From Seiridium cupressi (lineage: Eukaryota > Ascomycota > Sordariomycetes > Amphisphaeriales > Sporocadaceae), in assembly GCA_036674765.1 (NCBI GenBank), contig JARVKI010000036.1, forward strand, positions 310,001 through 374,000: DNA of 64,000 bases, given 5' to 3'. A program made the translations under genes and the position numbers. The first letter of the stretch is position 1; each line of letters opens with the position of its first letter. Below the pieces are notes generated by a model, which saw only the letters and a program-made list of their open reading frames with translations, had not been told where the DNA came from and ran no database searches. Of the stretch, positions 46,590 through 56,507 are shown piece by piece.

Positions 46590-46995
46590 GATTTTATTTC
46601 TTTCTCTTTCTCCCCCCTCGTTTTGGGATTTCCTCACTCAGCCAGCTATCTATGGTACAGAGGGAATAAAAAAAAAATTAAAAAAAAGGGACAAATTGTT
46701 TTTTGGGGGCAGCACGCTTTGTCAAATATCAGTAACTTGGTTGGTTTCGTCTGCTTTCCGTGTTCTGCTCACTAGTTCAGGTGTGGTGGTGGTGGTTGCG
46801 GGTTTTTACTGGGTGCGCTTGCGCCTAATTCGCTAACCTTGGGCGCGTCGAGCTGTGCGCCGCCTTTGCTCTTCCTTCATGCACCTCCATAGTGATATGC
46901 GCTGTGAACGACTCGGCCAGGAACTACAAACTGCGTAACGAGTCTCAGATCAACTATCGGCTCGATTTTGCGCTACAATGTGAACACTGGCGATC
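46511..46995. other. Intergenic with T25/A18 tract
   Basis: Contains the long T-then-A homopolymer pair at 46547-46589 and smaller A and T runs to 46710. Right part is the promoter side of TF2. Confidence 0.5.
46547..46589. repeat. T25 immediately followed by A18
   Basis: 25 consecutive T (46547-46571) then 18 consecutive A (46572-46589), a perfect self-complementary homopolymer junction. Confidence 0.95.
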
Positions 46996-48315
46996 ATGAA
47001 CACGTCGAGATATGGAGTTTCTCGCCAGAAGGTTTGTCAACAATGTTCGTGCGCAAAAGCAAAATGCGATCGTATTGCAAGCGGCTGCACCAGGTGTGCT
47101 CAGCGAGGCTTGGCCTGCACTTATCATCGAGCAGATCTTACTCAGAAGAACGTGGTCTGTGAACGACAGCAAAACGTGTCATCCGCTGAGCCACATGTAC
47201 CCTCCACGTTCAATGGTTTGCACCATAACGCTGCATCTACGCCGCCAAGAGAGGGAAACACTCAGATCTATACCCCAATCTCAGAGTCACACGTAAGCGA
47301 CAGAAGCGCGTTTGGTAATCCCCCATCAACCATCGCAGCATCACCCATTGTAAGGACTCAGGGATCCCGTGCCATACCGCACTCACCTGGAGGACCACAG
47401 ACTTTTGACTTCGCACATTTCAACCTCATTTGCCCCATAAACGACAACGACATCAGTAACCGCTGGCTTAATACCTATGTCCCCGTCCCCGGACAGATAG
47501 CCAAGAATTATCCAAGGAATGTTGCCACCTTCATATACCGCGTCCTGAAGTCGTATGCAGCTTTAGCAGTTCGGAGTCGTGGGGTCCCGCCGTTCGTACA
47601 CTCGGCCCAAGTGGCGACAATCTCTACGCTAGGACAGCCGCTCTCTGTGTGTCTGAACTTGGTACGAGTCTGTAAACAGTCGTTTTCAGGCAGCGAGGGC
47701 ACTGCTGCAACGATTCTTCAACGAGAGATGAACAAAGTATACGCAATGCATGCGACATATGACAACATGGGTAGACTCGCAGCGTTCCAAGCGTGTCTGA
47801 TATATTGCATGGTCTATTTCTTTCAGTTCAATTTCCAGGACGACCCCTTCCTCCGTCAAGCTATGCTCAACCTTCAGGAGCTGGCAGGCTCAAGCTCTCA
47901 GTAAGGCCTGATGTGCATAGCAGAGCAACAGCACGCTCGTCCGCGATGGGAAGATTGGATTGTGGCCGAGGCGAAGCGACGGGCCCTGTTCACCATGTAT
48001 CTCTTCGATAGTGTTCTTTCAACTCAAGATGGTCTTCCGACTTATCTGGGGACAGAACTAAAAGGCCTTCCTGCGCCAGCGAGTAAATCTTTGTGGCAAG
48101 CTCCCGATCGAAATGAGTGGGAAAGGGCCTATAACGTTCACCTGGCAGATTGGTCAGAGTCAAGTCTACATATCGATGAACTCTGGCCTAGCCCGGCCGA
48201 CCTAGACGAGGAAGACATCCATAAGAGGCGGCGAAGAGTGGATCAATGGCTCGAAAACGTGGATGAATTTGGAATGATGCTCTCCGCCGTGACCAGCTGT
48301 ACACATGGCGGCTAG
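46996..48315 (+). pseudogene. Zn(II)2Cys6 transcription factor (TF2) with in-frame stop
   Basis: One reading frame runs 46996-48315 with a single stop, TAA at 47902-47904. The zinc cluster 'VCQQCSCAKAKCDRIASGC' is at residues about 13-31. The regulatory domain matches TF1 on both sides of the stop: before it 'YDNMGRLAAFQACLIY' (TF1 'YDQPTLLAALQSIIIY'), after it 'WEDWIVAEAKRRALFTMYLF' (TF1 'WAIWSHVEAKRRSMCSLYLV') and 'WLENVDEFGMMLSAV'. Because the frame is unchanged across the stop, a point nonsense change is the simplest reading. No intron of usable length removes it. The end at 48315 may be an unspliced terminal exon. If translated only to the stop, a 302-aa protein keeps the DNA-binding domain. 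Confidence 0.72.
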
Positions 48316-49018
48316 CCTGTAGCACGATCGCTTAAGTGAATCGAGACTTGAGCAGTATATGAAACGTACGACGCATGTAACTGGATCGACGAAATACTGT
48401 CAGAACCCTGGAGGATCCTTGGGGGTCCATATCGGAACTCATGCTCCTCTCCGGATTTGAGAGCGGATCAGCTCCGACCTCCGTGGGGCGACGATCTTCC
48501 TGTTCTTCATTTATTGGACCTGAGCAACTCAACTCCGGGCCGCTGCTCTATACGATGACCTGCCGTTGTCTCTACTATGGTGCGAACCATGCTTGGGTAT
48601 CGATTCCTACTTAAAGCTGATGGGGTGGCTCTTCGCGCTCTTACAGCCGTTCGAATCGACTGGGTGTTCGAATATCCAACTGCGGCAGACCATTGCGCCC
48701 ATCCCATCCAAATGGGAACGTCAAGAGTTACTTCACCTCCTACCAATACCTACGGTCGTCATGCATATCAGCCCCGCGTATCAACTCCGTTACGCATAAC
48801 TTATGCGTCAACTCCGGCAACTAACTTCGACTATCTATTTAAAACTTTAATTAGAGAGCCGCTGGCACATTTAATAAATATCATAAAGGTATATATGGTT
48901 GCATCACCATTTTATTTTCAGCACGAAGGGAAATAGAGAATCCTAACAGCAGAATTTTGTCAATCTAGCCCTGGGCGAAACGACGTCATTGCATTACCTA
49001 GCATAAGAAATCCTCAAG
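48316..49018. other. Intergenic
   Basis: No family recognised. A 119-codon frame at 48577-48936 (+) has no supporting pattern. Right end is the methyltransferase promoter, AT-rich. Confidence 0.5.
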
Positions 49019-49846
49019 ATGACCACCGAAAACACAAATTACACCCAAGGGTACTCCAAAGCTACGGTAGCTAGCCACGCTGCCAGATCTGTCGACACTG
49101 ATGCAAACTTCTTGGTATCTCACATCAAACCGACCGACACAATACTAGACGTTGGCTGCGGACCGGGGACTATCACCGTCGGATTTGGCACTCTCGCTCC
49201 GCAAGGCTCGGTGATTGGCGTCGACATCTCAGATGATGTTTTGAGTCAAGCCCGCGAGACGGCAGAGGGAGCAGACAACGTCACATTTCAGAAAGCAGAT
49301 CTCTTGGCCGGGCTCCCATTTCCTGACGACACTTTTGATGTCGTCTACAATTCACAACTTTTTCCACATATCGCTACCCTCGATATGCGCATCAGAGCAT
49401 TGAGCGAGATGCGCCGAGTTTTGAAGCCGGGCGGCATCTTGGCTTCGCGCGATGCCGCCGAGCTACACTTCTACCCGCGCGCCTACGACCTCGACCGGCT
49501 GTGGGCGGGCAATATGGTCAAAGGTCTACGGAACGGCGAGCCAGAGGCTTGCTTTCCAGGCGGCGATATGCCAGCCCTATTTCAGCAGGTGGGCTTTGAC
49601 GCCGCAAACGGCAAGGTCAAGATCGGAGCCGGAACGACTGTTCACTCGGGTACCGAAACGCGACGGTGGTTCGTTGCCGCAAGCCTCGGAAAGCTTCAGC
49701 CGGGAGACACGTTTCGGGAGAGCTGGCGCCGGGTAGGGATTACGGATGAGGTGATTGAGCAGACTCAGCAAGCGCTGGTGAAGTGGGCAGAGGATGATAA
49801 TGCGTGGTACGTGGCCCTCCAGGCAGAGATTTTGGGATGGAAGTAG
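49019..49846 (+). CDS. UbiE-type SAM-dependent methyltransferase
   Basis: 275 aa, single exon. Class I methyltransferase: motif I 'ILDVGCGPGTITVGF' about residues 42-56, acidic end of beta-2 'VIGVDISDDVLSQA', motif II region 'LPFPDDTFDVVYNSQLF', motif III 'RRVLKPGGILASRD'. The tail 'TETRRWFVAASLG' to 'WYVALQAEILGWK' is common in fungal small-molecule methyltransferases of this group. No signal peptide. It is intact although its right-hand neighbours are decayed. It could act on a secondary metabolite; ubiquinone synthesis is less likely given the length, the absence of a mitochondrial presequence and the setting. Confidence 0.87.
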   Translation: MTTENTNYTQGYSKATVASHAARSVDTDANFLVSHIKPTDTILDVGCGPGTITVGFGTLAPQGSVIGVDISDDVLSQARETAEGADNVTFQKADLLAGLPFPDDTFDVVYNSQLFPHIATLDMRIRALSEMRRVLKPGGILASRDAAELHFYPRAYDLDRLWAGNMVKGLRNGEPEACFPGGDMPALFQQVGFDAANGKVKIGAGTTVHSGTETRRWFVAASLGKLQPGDTFRESWRRVGITDEVIEQTQQALVKWAEDDNAWYVALQAEILGWK

Positions 49847-49936
49847 GTTATATCTGAATAAATCACGATCTTGTTGAAGCACTAGTTTGGCTTGAGAACG
49901 GACAAGTATTTCTTTTGCGTCTGCGCATTCAGAACT

Positions 49937-50572
49937 TTAAGGTTGCAGATCATGATTGTCTGGGCCTTGAGAGGGCCTACTAGCCGCCATGTTACACTGT
50001 CTGAATTTCCTCGTCTCGCCATCCTCAAAGAATCCTACGATATAATGCATAACGCCATGATTGTTGAACAATGCCAGGTCATCCTCTTCCAGTCGTGCGG
50101 GTAGATCAGCTGCGGATCGATTGCACGCCTTCGCAGCTTGTAGACCCGCTCCCGCACCTCCTGCAAGTCCTCGAGAGCCTCGCCGTTGGCCAAGTGGATG
50201 CGCCGGATGGGGGTCGGATAAACAATCACGGCCAACCTCCCGGTGACCGGGGTTTTCCTAGTCATTGGGTAGATTTTTGACTTTGGCGGGTCGACGGGGA
50301 GCAACTGATCGTCCGACAGCTCGAGGCCGTATCGGAGAAGAGACCCAATCCATTGGAGCGTGACTTGGCCTTGCTAGTCCTTACGAACTCCTTCTGCTCG
50401 CCAGATAGCATGCCATATAGGCGGGTATCCGCTAAAGAAAGCCGTGGTGCCGAGGGGAACGTCCAACTCGGCACCGGAACCATCATCATACCGACATGTT
50501 TGCCGCCTACCAGCGGGCACGCTGACGGCGAGAAGAGGCGTCACGAGCGATGGGTCGAGGTCGTACATGGCG
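49937..50572 (-). pseudogene. Decayed 2-oxoglutarate dioxygenase (TauD/TfdA, xanthine-dioxygenase-like), C-terminal half
   Basis: Read on the minus strand, family blocks appear in order but in changing frames: 'MYDLDPSLVTPLLAVSVPAG', 'RYDDGSGAELDVPLGTTAFF', 'MLSGEQKEFVRTSKAKSR', 'LSDDQLLPVDPPKSKIYPM', 'VYKLRRRAIDPQLIYPHDW', 'DDLALFNNHGVMHYIVGF' and 'FRQCNMAAS', stop at 49937. At least three frameshifts lie between them (near 50440, 50320 and 50090). About a dozen residues are missing after 'FVRTSK'. The last metal-ligand His and the downstream Arg survive as text. The N-terminal half is not found on this strand. Confidence 0.82.
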
Positions 50573-51405
50573 GAATGCCATTGACGCAGAGATCAAGCTG
50601 CCAAATGACATGCCGACATTGGAAATCGGTCGTCTTACTGAACAAGACAAGCAGACACTTCGAAAGGCCTTATTTGAAGATCAAGTCATTGTCATCCGGG
50701 GTCAAAAAGGCATAGAACCGACAGTGTTGCCGGAGCTCGCCAAAGTCTTCAACGAATCCGCCATTGGCGCCCATTCCACAGGAGAGAAGGCGGTAAGCGA
50801 TTCGAGGAACATTCTCTCCGCATATAAGGCAGGCCGTATTCCCCAAGCGCCGCAGGTGGGCATCATTGGATTAGGAAAGTTCCAGGACTATGATGGTATT
50901 CCTAAGCTTGAAGTGATACACCTGGTAAGTAGATCTTTGTTTTCATTGCACCATGCCCAGAGAACTTTGCTCATCTAAGCTGCAGGATCATACCTTGTTT
51001 CATGAAAACTCATCGACCCCAGAAGACCTACAGAAGGGCTACACGCGACCGTACAGGTGGCACATGGACACACTTTTCTATGAAAGATTGCTGGGAGAAG
51101 TCACTGTTCTCCACTCGGTCCAAATCCCCTAAATCCCAGATCAGAAGGTCCGATTTCTCAATGACACAGAAAAGGATATCGGTGCGGGTGCAACAGCATG
51201 CGGGTAACTAGAAGCCAATGCGAATCATGGTAGCTAATTGTATACTCCGTTTAGTCTTCTCTGATGCTCGTGCATTTGAACTTCTCACCTCCGAGGAACA
51301 GGAACTTCAACAGTTGAATGCGCAGCTTTCGGCTTTTGCACAGTTGCGCCGACCAAATCTTGGAAAAGAATTGCTTCCAAGTTCAGCAGTGATGCCGGTG
51401 AGAAA
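50550..51405 (+). pseudogene. Decayed TauD/TfdA-type dioxygenase, second copy
   Basis: Plus strand: 'NAIDAEIKLPNDMPTLEIG', 'LRKALFEDQVIVIRGQKG', 'IPQAPQVGIIGLGKFQDY' to a GTAAGT donor at 50924, acceptor near 50985, then 'DHTLFHENSSTPEDLQKG' and 'YRWHMDTLFYERLLGEVTVL', which includes the metal-binding HxD. TAA at 51130-51132 and 51205-51207 interrupt it. A later piece 'SDARAFELLTSEEQELQQL' (about 51255-51315) probably continues it, after which similarity fades. It begins where the minus-strand relic begins, so the two lie head to head. The segment around HxD is present here and overlaps the family range of the other relic, so they are two genes. Confidence 0.68.
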
Positions 51406-51411
51406 CTTGAT

Positions 51412-51814
51412 CTAGTCCTCATGCTGAAGAGTGCGTTTGAGACGGACTGTCTCTCGCGAACATGCAATGCCCAGTCGCTTACAGCGGGAACAACGCAGCT
51501 GTTTGTCGCATTTGACCTTGCGTTTTGTACACTCTGCAAGCGGATCAAGTTTGGCTCGAGCATATGGAGAGAGCATGCATGAACAAACCTTGACAGGCCA
51601 GAGAACGCCGTTGTTTCGAACGTCTCTTGAGATAGTGTTCCTGGAAAACGAGTCCTGAGCTGGCGGATGTCGTGCTGGAGGTGGCCAGATGATTTTCATT
51701 CCTTGGAACGGAGACTGTTTCGCAAATATTTAGGCATGGCCAATGGTTTTTGGGACAAATCTTGCTGGGCGGACTATTTAGAGCCTGCTTATTGTTGGCA
51801 CATGTTGTATGCAT
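51412..51814 (-). pseudogene. Zn(II)2Cys6 DNA-binding-domain remnant
   Basis: Two exons (51814-51589 and 51534-51412) with a 54-nt intron join 'QRRSLACQ' to 'ECTKRKVKCDKQLRCSRCKR'. This gives a complete six-Cys cluster followed by a basic 'RETVRLKRTLQHED', then stop. No regulatory domain follows on the strand, so this is a truncated regulator or a DBD-only protein. The ATG at 51814 is about 70 codons ahead of the cluster, longer than usual and poor in sense, so the start is uncertain. Confidence 0.55.
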
Positions 51815-52759
51815 CTTGGCATGCTAGCAGACGGGAAGAAATTACGAATACCACGGGCTGCCCGACCGTTAGCGAACAGTGCAATGTATTACCCGGAGCG
51901 CCCCACGGCGGCTGCCTGCATAGCGCAAAAAACATACTGGAATGCGAGCAGCTTCTTCCCTTCCACATGTCAGACATAATAAGCATTAGCGCGCCACTCA
52001 ATTGGCACTCTCTGAAGAAGTCTATACAACAATATGTCAGTGATGTCCACGGCGTAAGAATGGACCACACTGAAGGTATGGGTGTGGTGATCCTGATAAG
52101 CATCCTGGCCAAAGTCGTGGCATGGCTATTTCGCTGACTGTTCACCCGTCACAGGTTCTATTGGGTGTCTCCTATGATCGATTGCGTGCACTCCTTTGGG
52201 TTACATACACTCTCCCCAGCCAAGCTCCAAGCCTGCTCCAACTGCTGGCCGGTCAGGGTTGGTCCTACACGTTGTCACTCTGAGAGAGACATCCCACTCG
52301 ACGGGGGCCTGCAGTATGCACGGGTAGCCAGCTGACATCCCTGGAATGGCTATGGTGGTTCAGCCCTATGGGCGCCTATTGGCTGGCCATGCTGACTGAC
52401 CCTTGGAGATGATATGAGAACTTACCAAGCCCCGCATGGTGCAACCGGCACGGTGACTGGCCTTTGTGCGAGCCATAATCAATACCCTGACATCCAGCTT
52501 GTCCATAGGCGCCCGTTTTCGCCTGCTGAGGACGAGGCTGTGAAGGGTGGAAGGGGTCACCGAAATACGTGCTCGGCGACTCTGATGGCTGACGTGATGT
52601 CAGGAGCTTTCAGTGCGCCCAAGGGAGTCGGTTAAATAGACCTGACAACGCCAGCCTGGGAGCTGCTCTCGTTGACATGATGATCATAGTTGCAGAACCG
52701 GCCCGATCTGCAATTGCAACGTCTGGGATCGCTTTAAAGGCATAATCCAAATTTGCAGG
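51815..52759. other. Intergenic left of the heme peroxidase gene
   Basis: A 156-codon ATG frame at 51667-52137 (+) and a 118-codon frame on the other strand overlap here; neither has a recognisable pattern. The last few hundred bases are the heme-peroxidase promoter. Confidence 0.45.
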
Positions 52760-54658
52760 ATGGCGCTCACACTAGGAAAGCGTCTTCTCATATGGACGTT
52801 CAAATTCGTCAACCTGTTCGTGTCATGGCACAAACTCCCCAGCTACCTCAGCGTAATCAATATACTCGCACTCCGCTACGAGCTGCGCGACAAGAACCTT
52901 CATGATACCTATGATAACCCGGACGAGCAGGGCACAGCGTCAGCCCCTGAGATGCCCGACACCAAGTATTTGTCGGTGCGCAATTCTGATGGTCACTTCA
53001 ACGACCTCGAGCACCCCAAGATGGGAGGACGATGCATGCGCTTCGGTCGCAATGTCCCCCGCCAGTTTACCACAGCCCCAACTCCGGAAATGTTGCTGAC
53101 GCCAAACCCGCGCGTCATCAGCGAGAAGCTTCTGGCACGTGAAAACGGTACTTTCAAGCCTGCTACTATCGTCAATCTGCTGGCTGCAGCTTGGATTCAG
53201 TTTCAAGTCCACGACTGGGCACAACACTACCGAAACGAGAAGAACTGGGAGGTTCCTCTCGCTGAAGGCGATAAGTGGTCGGACAAGAATGGTATGAAGA
53301 TTGATCAGACACAAGCAGACGAGCCCCAAAACAAACAGGACTTGACGGCACCAGCTTACAAGAATGAGAACACCCACTGGTGGGATGGTTCTCAGATCTA
53401 TGGCTCCTCGGAGGAAGCGACGCGCCAACTTCGATCAAAGTGTCATGATGGCAAGATGGAGGTGAACCTTGTGGGCGGTGCAGAATTTCTGCCCCGTGGT
53501 GCTGATAACATCCCATTGACTGGTTTCAACGAGAACTGGTGGTTGGGATTGGAACTGCTTCACACTTTATTCGCATTGGAGCACAATTCCATTTGCAGCC
53601 AGTTGCAACTCACCCACCCGTCATGGACCAGTGACCAACTGTTTGACACCGCTCGATTGATCAACTGTGCTCTTATGGCCAAGATTCACACTGTCGAGTG
53701 GACCCCTGCTATCCTTCAACATCCAGCTCTTCAGATCGGTATGAATGCGAACTGGTGGGGTCTTGCCGGTGAGAAATTGTGGAAGATCGCAGGCCGAATC
53801 TCAAAGACTAGCGAGACTATCAGCGGCATTCCAGGCTCAGGCGCCGACCAGGACGGCGCCCCATACAGTCTGACAGAGGAATTCGTCTCGGTCTACCGCC
53901 TTCACCCATTGATTCCAGATGACATTGCATTCTTCAAGGTGCAAACTGGCGAGCACGAGACCACAAAGACTATCAAGAGTGTCGCCTTCGAGGAAGCGCG
54001 CTCTCCGTTTGAAAAGGACAAATTGAGCTTTGCCGATGCATTTTACTCTTTCGGGATCAACTACCCTGGTGCGATCACACACCACAATACTCCAGAATTC
54101 CTCCGTGACCTCCACCTGCCAGATGGTCGGCATCTAGACATGGGTACTGTCGATATCCTAAGAGACCGTGAACGGGGTGTGCCAAGATACAACGAGTTCC
54201 GCCGACTGTTTCACATGCCACAAGTCAAGACTTTCCTAGAGCTCACCGGCGGCGATAAGAAGCTTGCCGAGGAAGTCAGCACAGTCTACGATGGCAAGAT
54301 TGAGCTAGTTGACCTGCTTCTTGGCTGTCTATGCGAGCCATTGCCCAAGGGATTCGGGTTTAGTGATACCGCCTTCCGCGTCTTCATTCTCATGGCAAGC
54401 CGACGTCTAAAGAGTGACAGATTCATCGCCGGACAATGGAACACCGAGACTTACACTCAGGAAGGCCTTGCCTGGGTACAGAACAACTCCATGGTCGATG
54501 TGTTGACCCGTCACTTCCCGGAACTGCGGCCTGCGCTTAATGGTGTGGGCAATGCTTTCGCTCCTTGGACGAAAGTTGGCACCAGCAAGCTCTATGGCGG
54601 AAAGGAGACCAATGCCGTACCATTTGATATACTGGCAGCGACGGATGGATTGGCATAG
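52760..54658 (+). CDS. Alpha-dioxygenase-like animal heme peroxidase (PIOX type)
   Basis: 632 aa, single exon, typical length for plant and fungal alpha-dioxygenases. The N-terminus 'FVNLFVSWHKLPSYLSVIN' with 'LALRYELRDKNLHDTY' matches the membrane-associating start of the group. The distal heme His151 is in 'FQVHDWAQH'. 'THWWDGSQIYGSS' and 'LLHTLFALEHNSIC' are family blocks, and 'AKIHTVEWTPAILQ' precedes the active-site motif. The catalytic Tyr379 and proximal His382 lie in 'VYRLHPLIPDD', the Tyr-x-x-His spacing of cyclooxygenases and alpha-dioxygenases. These enzymes add O2 to the alpha carbon of fatty acids, giving 2-hydroperoxides and shortened aldehydes. Intact, in a setting of decayed genes. 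Confidence 0.92.
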   Translation: MALTLGKRLLIWTFKFVNLFVSWHKLPSYLSVINILALRYELRDKNLHDTYDNPDEQGTASAPEMPDTKYLSVRNSDGHFNDLEHPKMGGRCMRFGRNVPRQFTTAPTPEMLLTPNPRVISEKLLARENGTFKPATIVNLLAAAWIQFQVHDWAQHYRNEKNWEVPLAEGDKWSDKNGMKIDQTQADEPQNKQDLTAPAYKNENTHWWDGSQIYGSSEEATRQLRSKCHDGKMEVNLVGGAEFLPRGADNIPLTGFNENWWLGLELLHTLFALEHNSICSQLQLTHPSWTSDQLFDTARLINCALMAKIHTVEWTPAILQHPALQIGMNANWWGLAGEKLWKIAGRISKTSETISGIPGSGADQDGAPYSLTEEFVSVYRLHPLIPDDIAFFKVQTGEHETTKTIKSVAFEEARSPFEKDKLSFADAFYSFGINYPGAITHHNTPEFLRDLHLPDGRHLDMGTVDILRDRERGVPRYNEFRRLFHMPQVKTFLELTGGDKKLAEEVSTVYDGKIELVDLLLGCLCEPLPKGFGFSDTAFRVFILMASRRLKSDRFIAGQWNTETYTQEGLAWVQNNSMVDVLTRHFPELRPALNGVGNAFAPWTKVGTSKLYGGKETNAVPFDILAATDGLA

Positions 54659-55306
54659 GTAACACATGCTTGCTTAATGCAATTGGGACGATTCGTTCTT
54701 CTCATCTAAGCCAACAGAGAGTCAAATATCAAAATATTAAAGCTTCAAATCGTATCCGCAGAAATTTGTGTCACAGGGAGGCTAGCAGGTAAGGTTAGAA
54801 GGATTCATTTTGTGGTTAGAGGCATATATGGCTGTGTCGGTAGCGTCAAGATTCCACGGGTCAAAACACTGGTTGCTTGCTCTAAGGTTCGTGAACACAA
54901 AGGGTAGTATTAACAATCGAATCTCCATTACCACTTCAGTCTACAATCTACTCGACGAGTCCAAGTCATTGAGGGTTTCAATGAATTTTCTCCTATCGAC
55001 GGAGCGTTCCGCACAGCAGACTCTCTCTAGCTTCATTCGGAGTCGCTTTGATCATCTACCAGCAGCGACGAAAAAAGAAACAGACCGAGGATCTAGGGCA
55101 CAATATCGAGACGCAATGCAATACACAATACCGCTGGGGTAGCCCTATGTTAGGTCTGACTAGCGGGTATATAGGACCCCCTGCATTTGCTTAGCGAAGT
55201 ATCCGCGAAATAGTAGGCAGCCCCCACGACTCCAGTTTCTTCTTGCGGGCCGCAGTTTTCTACGATGTTTCTCTCGTATAAGCCATTCTCACTACTCTTA
55301 CCAACC
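54659..55306. other. Intergenic, 3' of heme peroxidase gene
   Basis: No gene recognised; it may include further worn parts of the methyltransferase relic near 55260-55306. Confidence 0.45.
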
Positions 55307-55782
55307 CAGCAGCTGAAACCAGGAGGCTACCTTGAGATCCAGGACGGGATCGTACCTTGGACTGCGGATGACGACACACTGCGTGGGACGAATTTCGAGA
55401 AATGGCAACGTCTGACCTAGGTGGAAGGCATGGCGAAAATAGGCCACAATCTTCCGACGCGGTCAACTGGGGCAAGTATCTACGCGCAGAGGGCTTTGTC
55501 GATGTGACCGAGCAGCACTTCTTCCTACCCACAAGCCCTTGGTGCAAGGGCGTCGAGGCAAAGACATGGGGGCTCATCCTGCAGCAGAATATGCTCCTCG
55601 GTATGTCGGCTTCTGGTTTGCCAATCACCAAGGTGCTGGGGTAGTTCAAGGAGCAGTATGATGAACTGGTTGAGAGCGCCAAGGCTGATATTCTGAACAC
55701 GGACATTCATAGCTATATCACAACGTACGTTGTCTACGGTCGTAAGCCGTTAGGGACATCTGCTACACGAGAAAGGGGTTAG
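55307..55782 (+). pseudogene. LaeA-like methyltransferase C-terminal relic
   Basis: Frame A reads 'LKPGGYLEIQDGIVPW' (motif III of the LaeA/UMTA-like group) and 'TLRGTNFEKWQRLT', then a stop near 55419. Frame B takes over with 'NWGKYLRAEGFVDVTEQHFF', 'LPTSPWCKGVEAKTWGLI', then TAG at 55642-55644, where relatives have Trp, and continues 'FKEQYDELVESAKADILNTD' to 'TTYVVYGRKP' and a stop at 55782. The SAM-binding N-terminal half is absent. One frameshift and one TGG-to-TAG type change make it a clear relic. Confidence 0.8.
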
Positions 55783-56507
55783 GCGTGTTGCTAGCACATG
55801 CGCCGGCCAAACCGTGGATACAAGAGTTGATGCAACTCTAAACCATGAACCAGAATTACCGCCACCTGCCTGCCTACTTTTAGCATTGCCCCGGAAAAGC
55901 TGGCAACGATTGCTTATCCCATATTATGATATGGTTTTCAATGTTATATGTGGTTCCTTGGCATTCCATCTTCCCATGGATTTTCAGACTCCCTTCCCGT
56001 TGAGATACCGTAGCTACACTTACTTATGTGTACCCTGGCCGATGCAACTTTGTTGTAGGCTCGGAGATAACCACTCATTTTCAGTGACACTTACCGATTT
56101 GGTAGGGACGGTTCCTGATTATTGGTTACACCTTCAACGGCTTTAAGATTTGTCGTTTTTGTGTACGCTCGCTTGAGTCTTACAGCTTGTCGCACAAGCA
56201 GCGTGGGATCACGATTAGCTGCCATTTGCGCTTCGAATGTAGCCCTTGGTCCTCGGTTCAAAATCAGACATGTCGCAACGCGCGTAACTGATGCACGAAA
56301 GGGGTTCTCGTGATCGATGCTGGCTAGAAAAACGTCGATGGAAACCACGATCTCGTACGTATGGCTGTGTACGGGCTCGGATGGGCATGCCGAAACGAAT
56401 CTATAAGAGATATGGGGTTTCCGTTTGGAAACTTCCTGTTTACCTCACTACCAGCGTCAGGAACTTCTCTGCTCACATAATCTCTTCCTCGAGTAAATAG
56501 TTCCAAG
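55783..56507. other. Intergenic, chitosanase promoter side
   Basis: No gene recognised. Confidence 0.45.

Noticed and set aside
49937..51405. One dioxygenase gene cut in two by a simple inversion
   Set aside because: The plus-strand piece runs past the HxD block into the region where the minus-strand piece also has sequence, so their family ranges overlap and two copies are needed.
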